Assembly: GCF_001652265.1 (NCBI RefSeq)
Contig: NZ_LWBS01000435.1
Span: forward strand, 1-35,512
Direction of reading: 5' to 3'
DNA: 35,512 bases
DNA from: Rhizobium leguminosarum
GTDB taxonomy: Bacteria; Pseudomonadota; Alphaproteobacteria; Rhizobiales; Rhizobiaceae
Below the pieces are notes generated by a model that was not told the DNA's origin, searched no databases, and saw nothing but the letters and a program-made list of their open reading frames with translations. Shown in pieces: positions 1-8,866 of the stretch. Position numbers and translations under genes: made by a program. How positions within the stretch are numbered: position 1 is the stretch's first letter; every line of letters begins with the position of its first letter.

Positions 1-164
1 GGCTTGCCGATGCCACCTGCGGCACGATCCGATTGAAGCTGTTGAAGATCGGCGCGCAGGTCCGCGTCTCAGTCCGCCGCATCAAGGTGGCGATGGCTTC
101 GGCCTGTCCCTATGCCGAGGAATTTGCGCTGGCTCACGCCCGAATATGCGCTGCGGCCCGATGA
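1..164 (+). mobile_element. IS1380-family transposase, C-terminal fragment (cut by window edge)
   Basis: An open frame entering from the left edge (frame of base 3) encodes about 53 residues ending at TGA 162-164. It contains the stretch IRLKLLKIGA followed by VRVSVRRIK, then ACPY, which I recognise as the conserved C-terminus of IS1380-type DDE transposases. Only the tail is visible, so whether the element is intact cannot be told. I could not identify the terminal inverted repeat; the IS end must lie somewhere between 165 and about 340, close to the end of the neighbouring antitoxin gene. Nothing else is seen in 165-334. Confidence 0.6.
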
Positions 165-334
165 TGCCGCCGGACCTGAACCCACCCACCAACGAAAAAG
201 GATACATCACCGGCCCAGACAAAACGCCCCACATCGCGGCGACGGCCGCGCTCGTCTTCGCCGGCGAGCCCGGCCCCGACCGCCGCCAACAGCCCAACGT
301 CAACCAAAGCCACGGGCGCTGTGAGAGATGCGGG

Positions 335-586
335 CTAGCTTTCGTTCATGACGTCTTTGAGGAGATCCGCGCCGGTAGCGTATTCCTTGCCGAGGCCGGC
401 TTCGATCTCGGCGTCCGCCGCCTGAATGTCCTTACGCAGCACCTGCATTTTCAGCTCGTGGTCGGCGAGCAAACGGATGCCTGCCCGCACGGCCTCGGTT
501 TCGGTGCCGAACCGGCCATTGCGGACAAGATCCGATAGGATCCCGTCATAGGTATCGCCAAGGGAAAAGGTTTTTGCCCGTGCCAT
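335..586 (-). CDS. ParD-type antitoxin (orphan)
   Basis: An 83-residue protein with the ParD/CopG-like pattern: an N-terminal short strand (FSLGDTYDGILSDLV), then GRFGTETEAVRAGIRLL forming the ribbon-helix-helix, and an acidic C-terminal helix that would wrap a ParE toxin. The family binds DNA as a dimer and represses its own operon. Normally parE follows and overlaps parD, but downstream on this strand there is no ParE-like frame, only the IS1380 remnant. The gene therefore looks like an orphan antitoxin whose partner was lost or displaced. The last codons may derive from the IS junction. A strong palindrome lies just upstream. Confidence 0.75.
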   Translation of the reverse strand: MARAKTFSLGDTYDGILSDLVRNGRFGTETEAVRAGIRLLADHELKMQVLRKDIQAADAEIEAGLGKEYATGADLLKDVMNES

Positions 587-608
587 GTAAATTTACTCCC
601 TGCTCTGA

Positions 609-625
609 TTGTATTACAAATACAA
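609..625. promoter_or_regulatory. Palindromic operator upstream of the ParD-type gene
   Basis: TTGTATT-ACA-AATACAA is a perfect 7-bp inverted repeat with a 3-bp spacer, 22 bp upstream of the antitoxin start. ACAATACT recurs at 632-639. The position fits a ribbon-helix-helix autoregulatory operator. The remaining 640-823 shows no convincing gene; a short plus-strand frame ending with TGA near 816 could be a gene remnant but is unidentified. Confidence 0.5.
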
Positions 626-823
626 TACTTTTACAATACTCAATCCAGATGGATAGGCCAACGAACCGATGGCCCAGTCGTCTCCAAGCATAGTAGAGCA
701 ACCCGCAATCGCGTGCTGGCCTCGCCGTAGCTGGCCATCAGCGACACTGAAGTGATTGAAATAGCAAGTATCACGAAACTGGCGCTGGATTTGGCCTGGA
801 AGGAGCTGAAATCCTGATTACGC

Positions 824-2311
824 TCAGCCAGGCTGGTTGACCCAGGCATAGCCGAAACGATAGCGGTCGTCGCCGCGCCCATAGAAATAAGGCACGTCGA
901 TCACCGACGCCTGCGGTGCGGATAAGCCGAGATTGGCCTGCAGCCACCGAGCCATGGCCGGCGGAAGTGCTTCGCTTCCCCCCTTCTGCGGGAGGAGCCA
1001 CACCAGGAGAAGTGGCCGCCGGCTGGTAAGATCAGGGTTGAAGCCGGGATAATCCACCGAGAGGACCGGCACGCCGGGAATATCCTGCCTGAGATTACCG
1101 GCGAGCAGGCTGTCCCCGGCCAGGATCGCCGCCGGTGCGGCCTGTCTGCGCAGGATGTCCAGCATGCCGGCATAAGGCCTGTTCAGCCGCTCGTAATGGC
1201 CGGTGAAGCGTGCGGCCGCGACACTGCCGTAAAGGGTGGCCGGCACGCCGATCATGATAACGGCGACGATGGGTATGAAACGCCGGAACGGCCTGTCTGT
1301 CGCGACGCCTGCGGCCTCGATCTTCAGGCAGAAATAGAGCGGCAGGATGAAGAGCATCGGCACCAGCCAGCGATCCTTGATGCCGGCCGCGCCGCCGAAG
1401 ACGATCAGAAGCAGAATACCGGCCAAGAAGACGAGCATCATCCGCTCGAGCAGCCGCGTCCATTCGGAACCGGCCGCCAGTGCCGGACGAAGGCTCTTGC
1501 CGAAGACGAGCGCGAACACCGCCACGGTCAATCCGGCAAAGCTGATGGTGGCGAGAGCCAGCGAGCTGACGCCCATGGCGACCTGCGTGAAATAGCTCGC
1601 ATGACCGCTTGCGGTCATCTTCTCCAGGGTGCGTGCGGTGGCGAAATCGAGATTGTCCTTCAGCCAGAAGAGATGCGGCAGGATGATGACGAGTGCCACT
1701 GCTGCCGTCAGCACCAGCCGCCAGTCGAAGATCCGCGGCCGCAGGCGCGCATCCGAAAGCGCGGCAAGCAGGGCTGCCGCCGGCAGGATCGCAAAATTAT
1801 ATTTGGCAAGCAGGCCGAAACCGATGCCGATGCCGGCGATGAGATAGGAGCCAAGGCTCGGCTGCTTCAGGCTGCGAATAAAGCCGTAGAAGAAGATGCT
1901 GGCCGAGAAGAACACCGCGACCGTGTGCGTCAGGTCGCGCTGCATCTCGAAAGCCATCTGCGGGATGGTGAGCAGCCCGAGCGTGGCGATCGCCACCAGC
2001 GCCTTGTCGCGCAGGACGAGCCGTGCGGTCAGGCCGTACAGCAGATAGGAGATGAAGAGCAGAAGGTTCTTCACGATAGAAAGGGCGGTCAGCGAGACGC
2101 CGGCAAACTGGAAGACGGTGTATTGCAGCCAGTTGTAGAACGGCGGCTGCGGGCCGTATCCGGCGGCAAGCCATTGCGAGCGGAAGGCCTGTTCGGCCTC
2201 GTCGAGATCGAGCGAATGCGAGGTTGCGAGCCGCACGCCGACCTGAAGCACGAAATAGGCCGCCAGCAGAACGAAGATCCAACTGATGTCGCGACGGTTG
2301 CTCTCGGTCAT
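824..2311 (-). CDS. GT39-family membrane glycosyltransferase (RgtA/B/C-like galacturonosyltransferase)
   Basis: A 495-residue polytopic protein of the PMT/ArnT (GT39) family. These enzymes use polyprenyl-phosphate sugars on the periplasmic side of the inner membrane to glycosylate lipid A or LPS core. After the first membrane segment (about residues 11-30) comes D35-x-D37-E38, the acidic motif in the first periplasmic loop, then GPQPPFYNW at about 53-61 and AKYNF further on. Many further hydrophobic segments follow. It is the last gene of a leftward operon; its ATG follows the preceding stop by one base (TAGGATG), suggesting translational coupling. The context of a GT2 donor synthase and two paralogues fits rhizobial RgtA/B/C, which add galacturonic acid to the LPS core, but I cannot say which of the three this is. 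Confidence 0.85.
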   Translation of the reverse strand: MTESNRRDISWIFVLLAAYFVLQVGVRLATSHSLDLDEAEQAFRSQWLAAGYGPQPPFYNWLQYTVFQFAGVSLTALSIVKNLLLFISYLLYGLTARLVLRDKALVAIATLGLLTIPQMAFEMQRDLTHTVAVFFSASIFFYGFIRSLKQPSLGSYLIAGIGIGFGLLAKYNFAILPAAALLAALSDARLRPRIFDWRLVLTAAVALVIILPHLFWLKDNLDFATARTLEKMTASGHASYFTQVAMGVSSLALATISFAGLTVAVFALVFGKSLRPALAAGSEWTRLLERMMLVFLAGILLLIVFGGAAGIKDRWLVPMLFILPLYFCLKIEAAGVATDRPFRRFIPIVAVIMIGVPATLYGSVAAARFTGHYERLNRPYAGMLDILRRQAAPAAILAGDSLLAGNLRQDIPGVPVLSVDYPGFNPDLTSRRPLLLVWLLPQKGGSEALPPAMARWLQANLGLSAPQASVIDVPYFYGRGDDRYRFGYAWVNQPG

Positions 2312-2312
2312 C

Positions 2313-3812
2313 CTATCTGGTCTCCGGCCGAACCCAGGCGTAGCCGAGCGCGAAATTGTCGCCCTGTCGGCCGAAATAATAGGGAAGCGATAGCGAGCCG
2401 ATCTCCTGCAGCGCGATATCAGCCGCCGTCAGCGCTGATGAGAACCGCTCCGGCATGACCGCATCCGCAGCCGTCGCCGTCTTCTTGCCGCGCCAGACGA
2501 TCAGCACTGGCCCCTTGGCCTCGGCATAGGCCGGAATGCCGGGTGTCGGAAAATCCGGGATCACCACCGGCACATCGGGAAATTGCAGCCGCATGTTCCC
2601 GCCGATATAGGGGTCGGAAGCGATCACCAGCGCCGGTTGCGCCTGTCGCGTCATCTCGCGTGAAAAACCGGCCATAGGCACATTCGGCCTGCTGTAGGTG
2701 CCGATCAGCCCGGCGCCGACGACACGAAAGCCGAGTGCGATCAGCACGCAGGCCATCAGCACCGGCGCGACCTGCCGGAAGCGGCGCAACCCGGTGGACA
2801 GGTCGAGCCCGGCCGCCTGCATTTTCGCCAGGAAATAGATCGGCAGCACCAGCAGGAACGGGTCCAGCCAGCGCTCGCGAACCGTAGTGGAGCCGGTGAA
2901 CAACACGATCAGAACGATGCCGGCGAGGCTTGCGAGCATCATCCGCTCCATCATCCCAGTCCAGCGATTGCCCGCCGAAAGCGCCCGGACAAAATCCCGG
3001 CGGAAGGTGGCGGCGAAGATCACGACCGGCAGCGCTGCAAAGGCGATGATGGCGACGAGAAAGGCGAGAAGGCCTTTGCCGATCCGCACGGCGCCGGCGG
3101 GTTCACTGCCGGCAGCCATCTTGACCAGAGTGTCGGAAGAGGCGAATCCGAGATTGCCCTGCAGCCAGATCGCATGCGGCAGGACGATGACGAGCGCGAC
3201 AGTGGTCGCCGCCAGCATGCGCCAGTCGAGCGCCCTGCGCCGCCATTCGGCATCGGGCAGGATGGCGATCAAGGAGACGACAGGCATCAGCGCGAAATTA
3301 TATTTCGAGATCAGCCCGATGCCGGTCGCAAGCCCGAGCAGCAGATAGCTCGCCATATCAGGCCGGTCGAGCGTGCGGAAGAAGCCGTAGAGAAACAGCG
3401 AGCTGGCAAAGAGCAGCGCCGTCGTGTGGGTCAGGTCCTGCTGGGCCATGTAGGAGACCTGGGGCAGAGTGAGCAGCGCCAGCATGCCGACGGCAGCAAG
3501 CGACTCGTTATTCAGCGCGCGCCGCCCGGCAAGGCCATAGAAGAGATAGGATAGGAACAGCAGAATGTTCTTCGGAACGATCAGCGCGCCGATCGACATG
3601 CCCGTCACCGAAACGACGGCATATTGCATCCAGTTGTAGAAGGGCGGCTGCGGGCCGTAGCCTGCCAGCAGATATTGCGAGAAGAAAGACTGCTCGGCTT
3701 CATCGAGCTCCAGCGAATGCGGAAGCGCGATGCGCAGCGCGATGTTGAGCACGAAATAGGCTGCAAGCAGCAGGCCCGCGGTTCTGATCGTACTCGTCGC
3801 GCGCTCCAGCAT
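2313..3812 (-). CDS. GT39-family membrane glycosyltransferase, second paralogue
   Basis: This 499-residue protein is clearly paralogous to its downstream neighbour: the same E35-x-D37-E38 loop motif, [15 protein letters not shown] and an HAIWL segment, with a similar number of membrane segments. The expected role is transfer of a sugar (probably galacturonic acid) from a dodecaprenyl- or undecaprenyl-phosphate carrier to the LPS core or lipid A in the periplasm. It lies 12 bp after the GT2 gene and 1 bp before the next GT39 gene, so the three are surely cotranscribed. The ATG at 3812 aligns with the third paralogue's start (both MLER). Which acceptor residue it modifies is not readable from sequence. 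Confidence 0.85.
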   Translation of the reverse strand: MLERATSTIRTAGLLLAAYFVLNIALRIALPHSLELDEAEQSFFSQYLLAGYGPQPPFYNWMQYAVVSVTGMSIGALIVPKNILLFLSYLFYGLAGRRALNNESLAAVGMLALLTLPQVSYMAQQDLTHTTALLFASSLFLYGFFRTLDRPDMASYLLLGLATGIGLISKYNFALMPVVSLIAILPDAEWRRRALDWRMLAATTVALVIVLPHAIWLQGNLGFASSDTLVKMAAGSEPAGAVRIGKGLLAFLVAIIAFAALPVVIFAATFRRDFVRALSAGNRWTGMMERMMLASLAGIVLIVLFTGSTTVRERWLDPFLLVLPIYFLAKMQAAGLDLSTGLRRFRQVAPVLMACVLIALGFRVVGAGLIGTYSRPNVPMAGFSREMTRQAQPALVIASDPYIGGNMRLQFPDVPVVIPDFPTPGIPAYAEAKGPVLIVWRGKKTATAADAVMPERFSSALTAADIALQEIGSLSLPYYFGRQGDNFALGYAWVRPETR

Positions 3813-3824
3813 CGTGCTGCCGGC

Positions 3825-4853
3825 TTAGGCTTGGCTTTGATCGTCGAAGATCTGCCGCACGATATAATTCGGAGAAGCGTCGTCGCGATAATAGGTACGC
3901 GCGATCATTTCTGCCAGGATGCCGGTGGTGATCATCTGCACCGACGACAGCAGCAGCACGACGCCGACCATCAGCATCGGGCGCGTGCCGATATCGTTGC
4001 CCAGGATGAACTTGTCGAAGCCGAGATAGAGTAGGATCAGCATGGCGAGCGCGCCGAGGCCGAGACCGAGCGAACCGAAGAAATGCCCCGGGCGCGCCTT
4101 GTAGCGCATGAAGAACATCACCGACAGCAGATCGAGGATGACGCGAAAGGTGCGCGAAATGCCGTATTTCGAAACGCCGTGCTCGCGGGCATGGTGGGTG
4201 ACGGCCATCTCGCCGATGCGCGAGCTCGGGACGACACCGGCGACCCAGGCGGGGATGAAGCGGTGCATTTCGCCCATCAGCTTTACCTGTCTGATGATCG
4301 AGGCACGGTAGATCTTCAGGCTGCAGCCGTAATCATGCAGCTTGACGCCCGTGATGCGGCCGATCAGGTAGTTGGCGCACCAGGAGGGGATCTTGCGCAG
4401 AAACAGACCGTCCTTGCGATTCTTGCGCCAGCCGACCAAGAGGTCGAGTTCACGCCGTTCCAGCTCGGAGACCATCGAGGGAATGTCCTTCGGGTCGTTC
4501 TGCAGATCGCCGTCCATCGTCGCGATCAGACGGCCTCGGGCAGTATCGATGCCTGCCTGCATGGCGGCAGTCTGGCCAAAGTTGCGCTGGAGTTCGACGA
4601 TCCTGAGCGCCAGCCCCTCGCGTCCGACGTACTTGCGGGCGTTTACGAGCGTCGCATCCGTGCTGCCGTCATCGACGAGGATCAGTTCCCAGAGATGGGT
4701 ATAGCCTGCCATCGCAGCCACAACACGCTCGACAAGCGGGCCGACGCTTTCCTCTTCGTTGAAAATGGGTACGACCAGCGACAGCTCGAGCGATTGTACC
4801 GGATCATTCGTACCGCGAATGGGCTCTATCGTTGTCTGCAACTTCATCTCCAA
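3825..4853 (-). CDS. rgtE: GT2 polyprenyl-phosphate sugar synthase (RgtE-like)
   Basis: A 342-residue family 2 glycosyltransferase with a C-terminal membrane anchor. Visible motifs are VVPIFNEEES at about 27-36, D61-D62-G-S for nucleotide-sugar binding, D114-x-D116 (the DXD-type metal site), and two long hydrophobic segments after about residue 225, as in ArnC/DPM1-type enzymes. Such proteins load a sugar from UDP-sugar onto a polyprenyl phosphate at the cytoplasmic face. In rhizobia the homologue next to GT39 genes is RgtE, which makes dodecaprenyl-phosphate galacturonic acid; that assignment is from context. The start is uncertain: TTG at 4853 or ATG at 4847 (MKLQTT). The duplicated upstream region (see 4836-4976) favours the ATG. 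Confidence 0.8.
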   Translation of the reverse strand: MEMKLQTTIEPIRGTNDPVQSLELSLVVPIFNEEESVGPLVERVVAAMAGYTHLWELILVDDGSTDATLVNARKYVGREGLALRIVELQRNFGQTAAMQAGIDTARGRLIATMDGDLQNDPKDIPSMVSELERRELDLLVGWRKNRKDGLFLRKIPSWCANYLIGRITGVKLHDYGCSLKIYRASIIRQVKLMGEMHRFIPAWVAGVVPSSRIGEMAVTHHAREHGVSKYGISRTFRVILDLLSVMFFMRYKARPGHFFGSLGLGLGALAMLILLYLGFDKFILGNDIGTRPMLMVGVVLLLSSVQMITTGILAEMIARTYYRDDASPNYIVRQIFDDQSQA

Positions 4854-4976
4854 AAGGCCGGACGGCCGAGCAAGCTTTACTGCTGCCGCCGCACTTGCGG
4901 AAGGCTACTACATGAAGTGTCCGCCGGTTGCCAGCGGCAATGGCGGTTTCCCGCAATCGGCTGATCTGCCTGGGCG
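4836..4976 (+). pseudogene. Duplicated divergent promoter plus 5' remnant of the YbhN-like gene
   Basis: This gap between the GT2 start and the third GT39 stop resembles 6579-6720 in the same orientation. Shared blocks are (C)TTCAT at 4843-4847 versus 6583-6587, AAAAGGCC, and CTACTACATGAAG with its ATG at 4912 versus 6654. Spacing from the CAT to the ATG is 64 versus 66 bp. Similarity continues into coding sequence (AGC.GGCAAT, GGTTT, CGCAATCG). I read it as a decayed copy of the start of the 6654 gene; the frame from 4912 runs only about 30 residues and has lost the protein's sequence. Confidence 0.5.
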
Positions 4977-6470
4977 CTATTTGGCGCCGCCCTCCACCCA
5001 GGAGTAACCAATGGAGAAGCTGCGTTTGCCGTCACCGAAGAGATAGGGCAGCGTCAGCGTGTTCAACTCTTGCAGATGAATGCCCGATCTCACGAGATCG
5101 TTGGCGAAGCTGGGGGAAATTGTCGGGTCATCTGCGGTCTCGCCGCGCCAGATAACGAGCACCGGCCCCTTCGCGTCCGCATATTCAGGAACTCCGGGAC
5201 CGGGGAAGAATGGGATTACGACGGGAACGTCGGGAAACTCCAGCCGCATGTTGCCGGCCACGAACTTGGTTCCCGCCACGATGAGAACCGGCTTGCGAGT
5301 CGCTGTCAATTCGGCCACGTAACCGGAAAAGGGAACGTTCGTCCTCGTATAAGTGCCGATGTATTGAATTCCGACAATCCGGAAAAGAAGGATCGACAGG
5401 ATGACGACCATGAAGACCGGCACCACGGGCCGGAAGCGGGCAAGACCGGCGGAAAGATCAAGACCTGCGGTTTTCAATTTCAGGAACAGGTAGATCGGCA
5501 GGACGAGCAGGCATGGGTCGAGCCAGCGCTCGTGGATATCGCTCGCGCCGGCGAAGAGGACCACGCCGACGAAGGCGAGCAGGCTGATGACCATCAGCCG
5601 CTCGATTACCCGGATCATCGGGCTGGAAGAGGAGAGCGCGCGAAAGAAGTCGCGCCGGAAGGCGGCGGCGATGAGAACGATCGGCAATGCGACGAAGCCG
5701 AGGACGGCGATGATGAGAGATAACAATCCTTGCCCGATGCGGGCAAGGCCGGCGGGAGCCAGGTGTTCGGCGGTCATCCGCTCCAGCGTCGGCGCAGAGG
5801 CGCTGGCGAGATTGTCAGGCAGCCAGAGCGCATGCGGCAGCACGATCAGAATGGCGACTGCGACCGCCGGCAGCAAGCGCCAGTCGATGAGACGGTTGCG
5901 CCATTCCCGCTCCGGCAGCACGGCGATGAGGGCGGCAAATGGCAGGATGGCAAAATTATACTTCGAGATGAGCCCGATGCCGGTGGCCATGCCGATGATG
6001 AGATAGCTCCCGATCGTCGGCTGGCGCAGCGTGCGGAAAAAGCCGAAGAGGAAGAGCGACGTTGCAAACAGCAGCGCGACGGTATGCGTCAATTCGCGCT
6101 GCGCCATCAAGCCGACCTGCGGCAGGGTAATCAGGCTCAGCATGGCGACCGCTGCGAGCGACCGGCTCTTCAGCACCTCGCGGGCAGCAAGCCCGTAGAA
6201 GAGATAGCAGCCGAAGAGAATGATGTTCTTGGGCACCGAGAGCACCCACATCGATATGCCGGTCACCGAAACGATGGCATATTGGATCCAGTTGTAGAAG
6301 GGCGGCTGCGAGCCGTAGCCGGCCAGCAGGTATTGCGAGTAGAAGGATTGCTCCGCCTCGTCGAGATCGAGCGTATGCGGCAAGGCGATGCGAAGCGCGA
6401 TGTTCAGCAGGAAATAGCCTGCCAGAAAAATGCTTGCGCTCGTAATGCTTTTGGTAATCCGCTCCAACAT
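4977..6470 (-). CDS. GT39-family membrane glycosyltransferase, third paralogue
   Basis: A 497-residue PMT/ArnT-like protein from the ATG at 6470. A longer frame begins at 6503, but the 6470 start has a GGAG ribosome site 6 bp upstream, and from there the MLER N-terminus and D35-x-D37-E38 align position for position with the second paralogue. PPFYNW and ISKYNF are conserved. It is separated from the GT2 gene by the remnant at 4836-4976, so it may be transcribed from its own promoter in the 6471-6653 divergent region and read on into the GT2/GT39 genes. Likely role: periplasmic transfer of lipid-linked galacturonic acid to LPS. Confidence 0.85.
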   Translation of the reverse strand: MLERITKSITSASIFLAGYFLLNIALRIALPHTLDLDEAEQSFYSQYLLAGYGSQPPFYNWIQYAIVSVTGISMWVLSVPKNIILFGCYLFYGLAAREVLKSRSLAAVAMLSLITLPQVGLMAQRELTHTVALLFATSLFLFGFFRTLRQPTIGSYLIIGMATGIGLISKYNFAILPFAALIAVLPEREWRNRLIDWRLLPAVAVAILIVLPHALWLPDNLASASAPTLERMTAEHLAPAGLARIGQGLLSLIIAVLGFVALPIVLIAAAFRRDFFRALSSSSPMIRVIERLMVISLLAFVGVVLFAGASDIHERWLDPCLLVLPIYLFLKLKTAGLDLSAGLARFRPVVPVFMVVILSILLFRIVGIQYIGTYTRTNVPFSGYVAELTATRKPVLIVAGTKFVAGNMRLEFPDVPVVIPFFPGPGVPEYADAKGPVLVIWRGETADDPTISPSFANDLVRSGIHLQELNTLTLPYLFGDGKRSFSIGYSWVEGGAK

Positions 6471-6653
6471 CGTCTCCACGTCAAGCCGGCAAAGCGCCAT
6501 CATTTACCGGTCGGCCGATCGGATCGTCGGCGTGGAAGCGTGTTCGCCGCCGCCGCCATCAACTCCGCCGTTGTGCGCAACCTTCATTTCTCCTAAAAGG
6601 CCTGGCGACGGAACCGATGCCTGTGGCGACGCCACGCGAGGAATGCCTACTAC

Positions 6654-7622
6654 ATGAAGAGTTCGATCGTTGAAAGCCGGCAATCCTGGTTTATGCGCAA
6701 TCGCATGACCGTTCTGACGGTCGTCATCGTCGCAGCCTATGGCCTCTTCATCCAATGGTTCTGGGGTTGGCCCGTTATCATCAGGCAGTGGGCCGATGTC
6801 GGCGCCGGTCCAGTGATCGGTGCGCTCGTGGCTCTGACGAGCACCTATTTCCTGCGTACCTGGCGCATCTATGATTATTTTCCGAAGGAAACGGCTGGCC
6901 GGTTCGCGGTCCTCTTCCGCGTCACGCAGATCCACAATCTGCTGAACATCATGCTTCCCTTCCGCACCGGCGAGACCAGCTTTCCGCTGCTGATGCGCAC
7001 CGAATTCGGCATTCCGCTGACGCGCGCAACCTCGGCGCTGTTCGTCATGCGGCTGCTCGACCTGCACGCCCTCCTGGCCGCCGCCGGCATCGGCTTCGCC
7101 GTCGCGTCAGCCGATGCCGCTGTCGCCTGGTCGCTCTGGACGGTCTTCCTGTTGCTGCCGGTCGCGGCTTTCGCCGCCCGCAAGCCGCTGCTGCGCCTTG
7201 CCGCCGGACTGCTGCCGGAGAAGGCGCAGAAATTCGTCGCCGAGATCGAAAACGGCCTGCCGCTCGATGCCATCGCCTTTGCGCGCGCCTGGGCGATGAC
7301 CATCGTCAACTGGCTGGTGAAGGTGATGGTGCTCGCATGGGCGCTCGGGCTGATGGGCGTGCTGCCGATGGCGGCAAGCTTCGGCGGCGCGCTCGGCGGC
7401 GAGCTCTCCTCCGTGCTGCCGATGCATGCGCCGGGCGGCGTCGGCACCTATCCGGCCGGCATCACCGCCGGCGCCATTGCCTTGGGCGCCTCGAGCGAGC
7501 GGCTGGCCTTGGCCGCGCTGGCGCAGGCGAGCGTCAATGCCCACCTGCTCATCATCGTCTCGGCCCTGACCGGAACCGCCATCTCGCTTCCCCTCGGCCG
7601 CCGCGGCAAGGCTAGGTCGTAA
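6654..7622 (+). CDS. YbhN/UPF0104 (LPG-synthase TM domain) membrane protein
   Basis: A 322-residue polytopic protein of the lysylphosphatidylglycerol-synthase transmembrane family. The signature PFRTGE occurs at about residues 102-107 and PGGVGTYPAG near 261-270, the two motifs typical of this family. It lacks the cytosolic aminoacyl-transfer domain of MprF. It is divergent from the GT39/GT2 cluster, from which 183 bp separate it. A member of this family beside a polyprenyl-phosphate sugar synthase could help move the lipid-linked sugar across the membrane; whether it equals the published RgtF I cannot confirm. Its stop overlaps the convergent sigma-factor gene's stop by 11 bp. Confidence 0.75.
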   Translation: MKSSIVESRQSWFMRNRMTVLTVVIVAAYGLFIQWFWGWPVIIRQWADVGAGPVIGALVALTSTYFLRTWRIYDYFPKETAGRFAVLFRVTQIHNLLNIMLPFRTGETSFPLLMRTEFGIPLTRATSALFVMRLLDLHALLAAAGIGFAVASADAAVAWSLWTVFLLLPVAAFAARKPLLRLAAGLLPEKAQKFVAEIENGLPLDAIAFARAWAMTIVNWLVKVMVLAWALGLMGVLPMAASFGGALGGELSSVLPMHAPGGVGTYPAGITAGAIALGASSERLALAALAQASVNAHLLIIVSALTGTAISLPLGRRGKARS

Positions 7623-8856
7623 GCTCCAGAATGCGCTTGCGCAAAAAGACCTGTTCCGGCTCCTGTCGGCAGAATGTCAGCGCCGTCTCATAAGCTTGAA
7701 TTGCCTCGGCCCGGCGACCGAGCCGGCGCAGAAAATCCGCCCGCGCCGAATGGGCGAGGTGATAGGTCGTCAATTCCCCCTTGCCGAGAATGGCGTCGAC
7801 AAGCGCCAGTCCTTTTCCCGGCCCCTCGGACATGGCGATTGCCACGGCGCGGTTGAGCTCGGCAATTGCTGAAGGGTGGGCGGCAATCAACAGGTCGTAA
7901 TAGAAGGCGATGCGCCGCCAGTCCGTTTCCTCGGTGCTGCCGGTCTTCGCGTGTTCCGCCGCGATCGCCGCCTGGACCGTATAGATGCCGATATCAGGCG
8001 CGCGCATGGCGCTTGCGAGCAGCGAAAGCCCTTCTGAAATCTTGCTTCGGTCCCAGCGCGAGCGATCCTGATCGGCAAGCAGCACCAGCGCGCCATCGAC
8101 ATCCTGCCGGGCAGCACGGCGCGACTCCTGCAGGAGCAGCAGTGACAGCAGGCCTGTGACATCCGGATGCGGCAGCAGGGTTGCCAGCAGCCGCGCTAGC
8201 CGGATCGCCTCGGCTGTCAGGTCGGCGCGGACGATCGTGTTGCCTGAGGATGCCGAATAGCCCTCGTTAAAGACGAGGTAGATGACGTGCAGCACCCGGT
8301 CGAGACGCTCCGGAAGCTCCGCCCCGACTGGCACTTCATAAGGGATATTCTCCGTCCTGATGCGGTTTTTGGCGCGCACGATGCGCTGCGCGACGGTGGG
8401 CGCCGGCACCAGGAAGGCATGGGCAATCTCTTCCGTGGTCAATCCGCAGACCTCGCGCAGCGCCATCGCGGTCTGTGCATCGGCGGCAAGAGCCGGATGG
8501 CAGCAGATGAAGATCAGCCGCAGCATGTCGTCCTCGATCGGTTCCATATCGCCGATCTCCGCTTCTGTGCCATCAGGGTAAAGGCCGTCCTCGATATGCT
8601 GCAGCGAGGCGTTGAAGCGCGCCCGCCGCCTGAGGTGGTCGATCGCCTTGAAGCGGCCGGTCGAAACCAGCCAGGCGACGGGATTGTTGGGCATGCCGTC
8701 AACCGGCCATGTCCGCGCCGCCGCCGCAAAGGCATCGTGCAGCGCTTCCTCCGCCCGGTCGAAATCGCCGAGCAGCCGGATCAGCGTCGCCAGAACCCGA
8801 CGCGAATGTTGTCGGTAGATATCCTCGATCACCTGTTCCCCGATCATCTGTCTCAA
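7612..8856 (-). CDS. ECF42-type RNA polymerase sigma factor with C-terminal extension (DUF6596)
   Basis: A 414-residue sigma factor, much longer than a usual ECF sigma. Region 2 lies at about 10-80 (VLATLIRLLGDFDRAEE, then WLVSTGRFKAIDHLRRR), region 4 at about 110-165 (TAMALREVCGLTTEEIAHAF, then VAQRIVRAKNRI). The following roughly 240 residues are helical and TPR-like and hold the DUF6596 part, which replaces an anti-sigma factor in this group. ECF42 sigmas sit next to DGPF/YCII genes, exactly as here. Start: TTG 8856 has GAGGG upstream overlapping the previous stop; ATG 8847 is the alternative. It is the last gene of the operon led by the promoter at 9987-10013. Confidence 0.9.
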   Translation of the reverse strand: MRQMIGEQVIEDIYRQHSRRVLATLIRLLGDFDRAEEALHDAFAAAARTWPVDGMPNNPVAWLVSTGRFKAIDHLRRRARFNASLQHIEDGLYPDGTEAEIGDMEPIEDDMLRLIFICCHPALAADAQTAMALREVCGLTTEEIAHAFLVPAPTVAQRIVRAKNRIRTENIPYEVPVGAELPERLDRVLHVIYLVFNEGYSASSGNTIVRADLTAEAIRLARLLATLLPHPDVTGLLSLLLLQESRRAARQDVDGALVLLADQDRSRWDRSKISEGLSLLASAMRAPDIGIYTVQAAIAAEHAKTGSTEETDWRRIAFYYDLLIAAHPSAIAELNRAVAIAMSEGPGKGLALVDAILGKGELTTYHLAHSARADFLRRLGRRAEAIQAYETALTFCRQEPEQVFLRKRILELTT

Positions 8857-8866
8857 GGGCCGACCC

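Noticed and set aside
1196..2458. 420-codon plus-strand frame antisense to the GT39 genes
   Set aside because: Composition is Arg/Asp/His/Gln-rich without motifs, the typical shadow of a high-GC gene; the opposite strand has a clear GT39 protein.
6504..7067. Minus-strand frame over the YbhN-like start
   Set aside because: Low-complexity charged sequence; it lies across the divergent promoter. Only the first codons resemble the GT2 start because of the promoter duplication.
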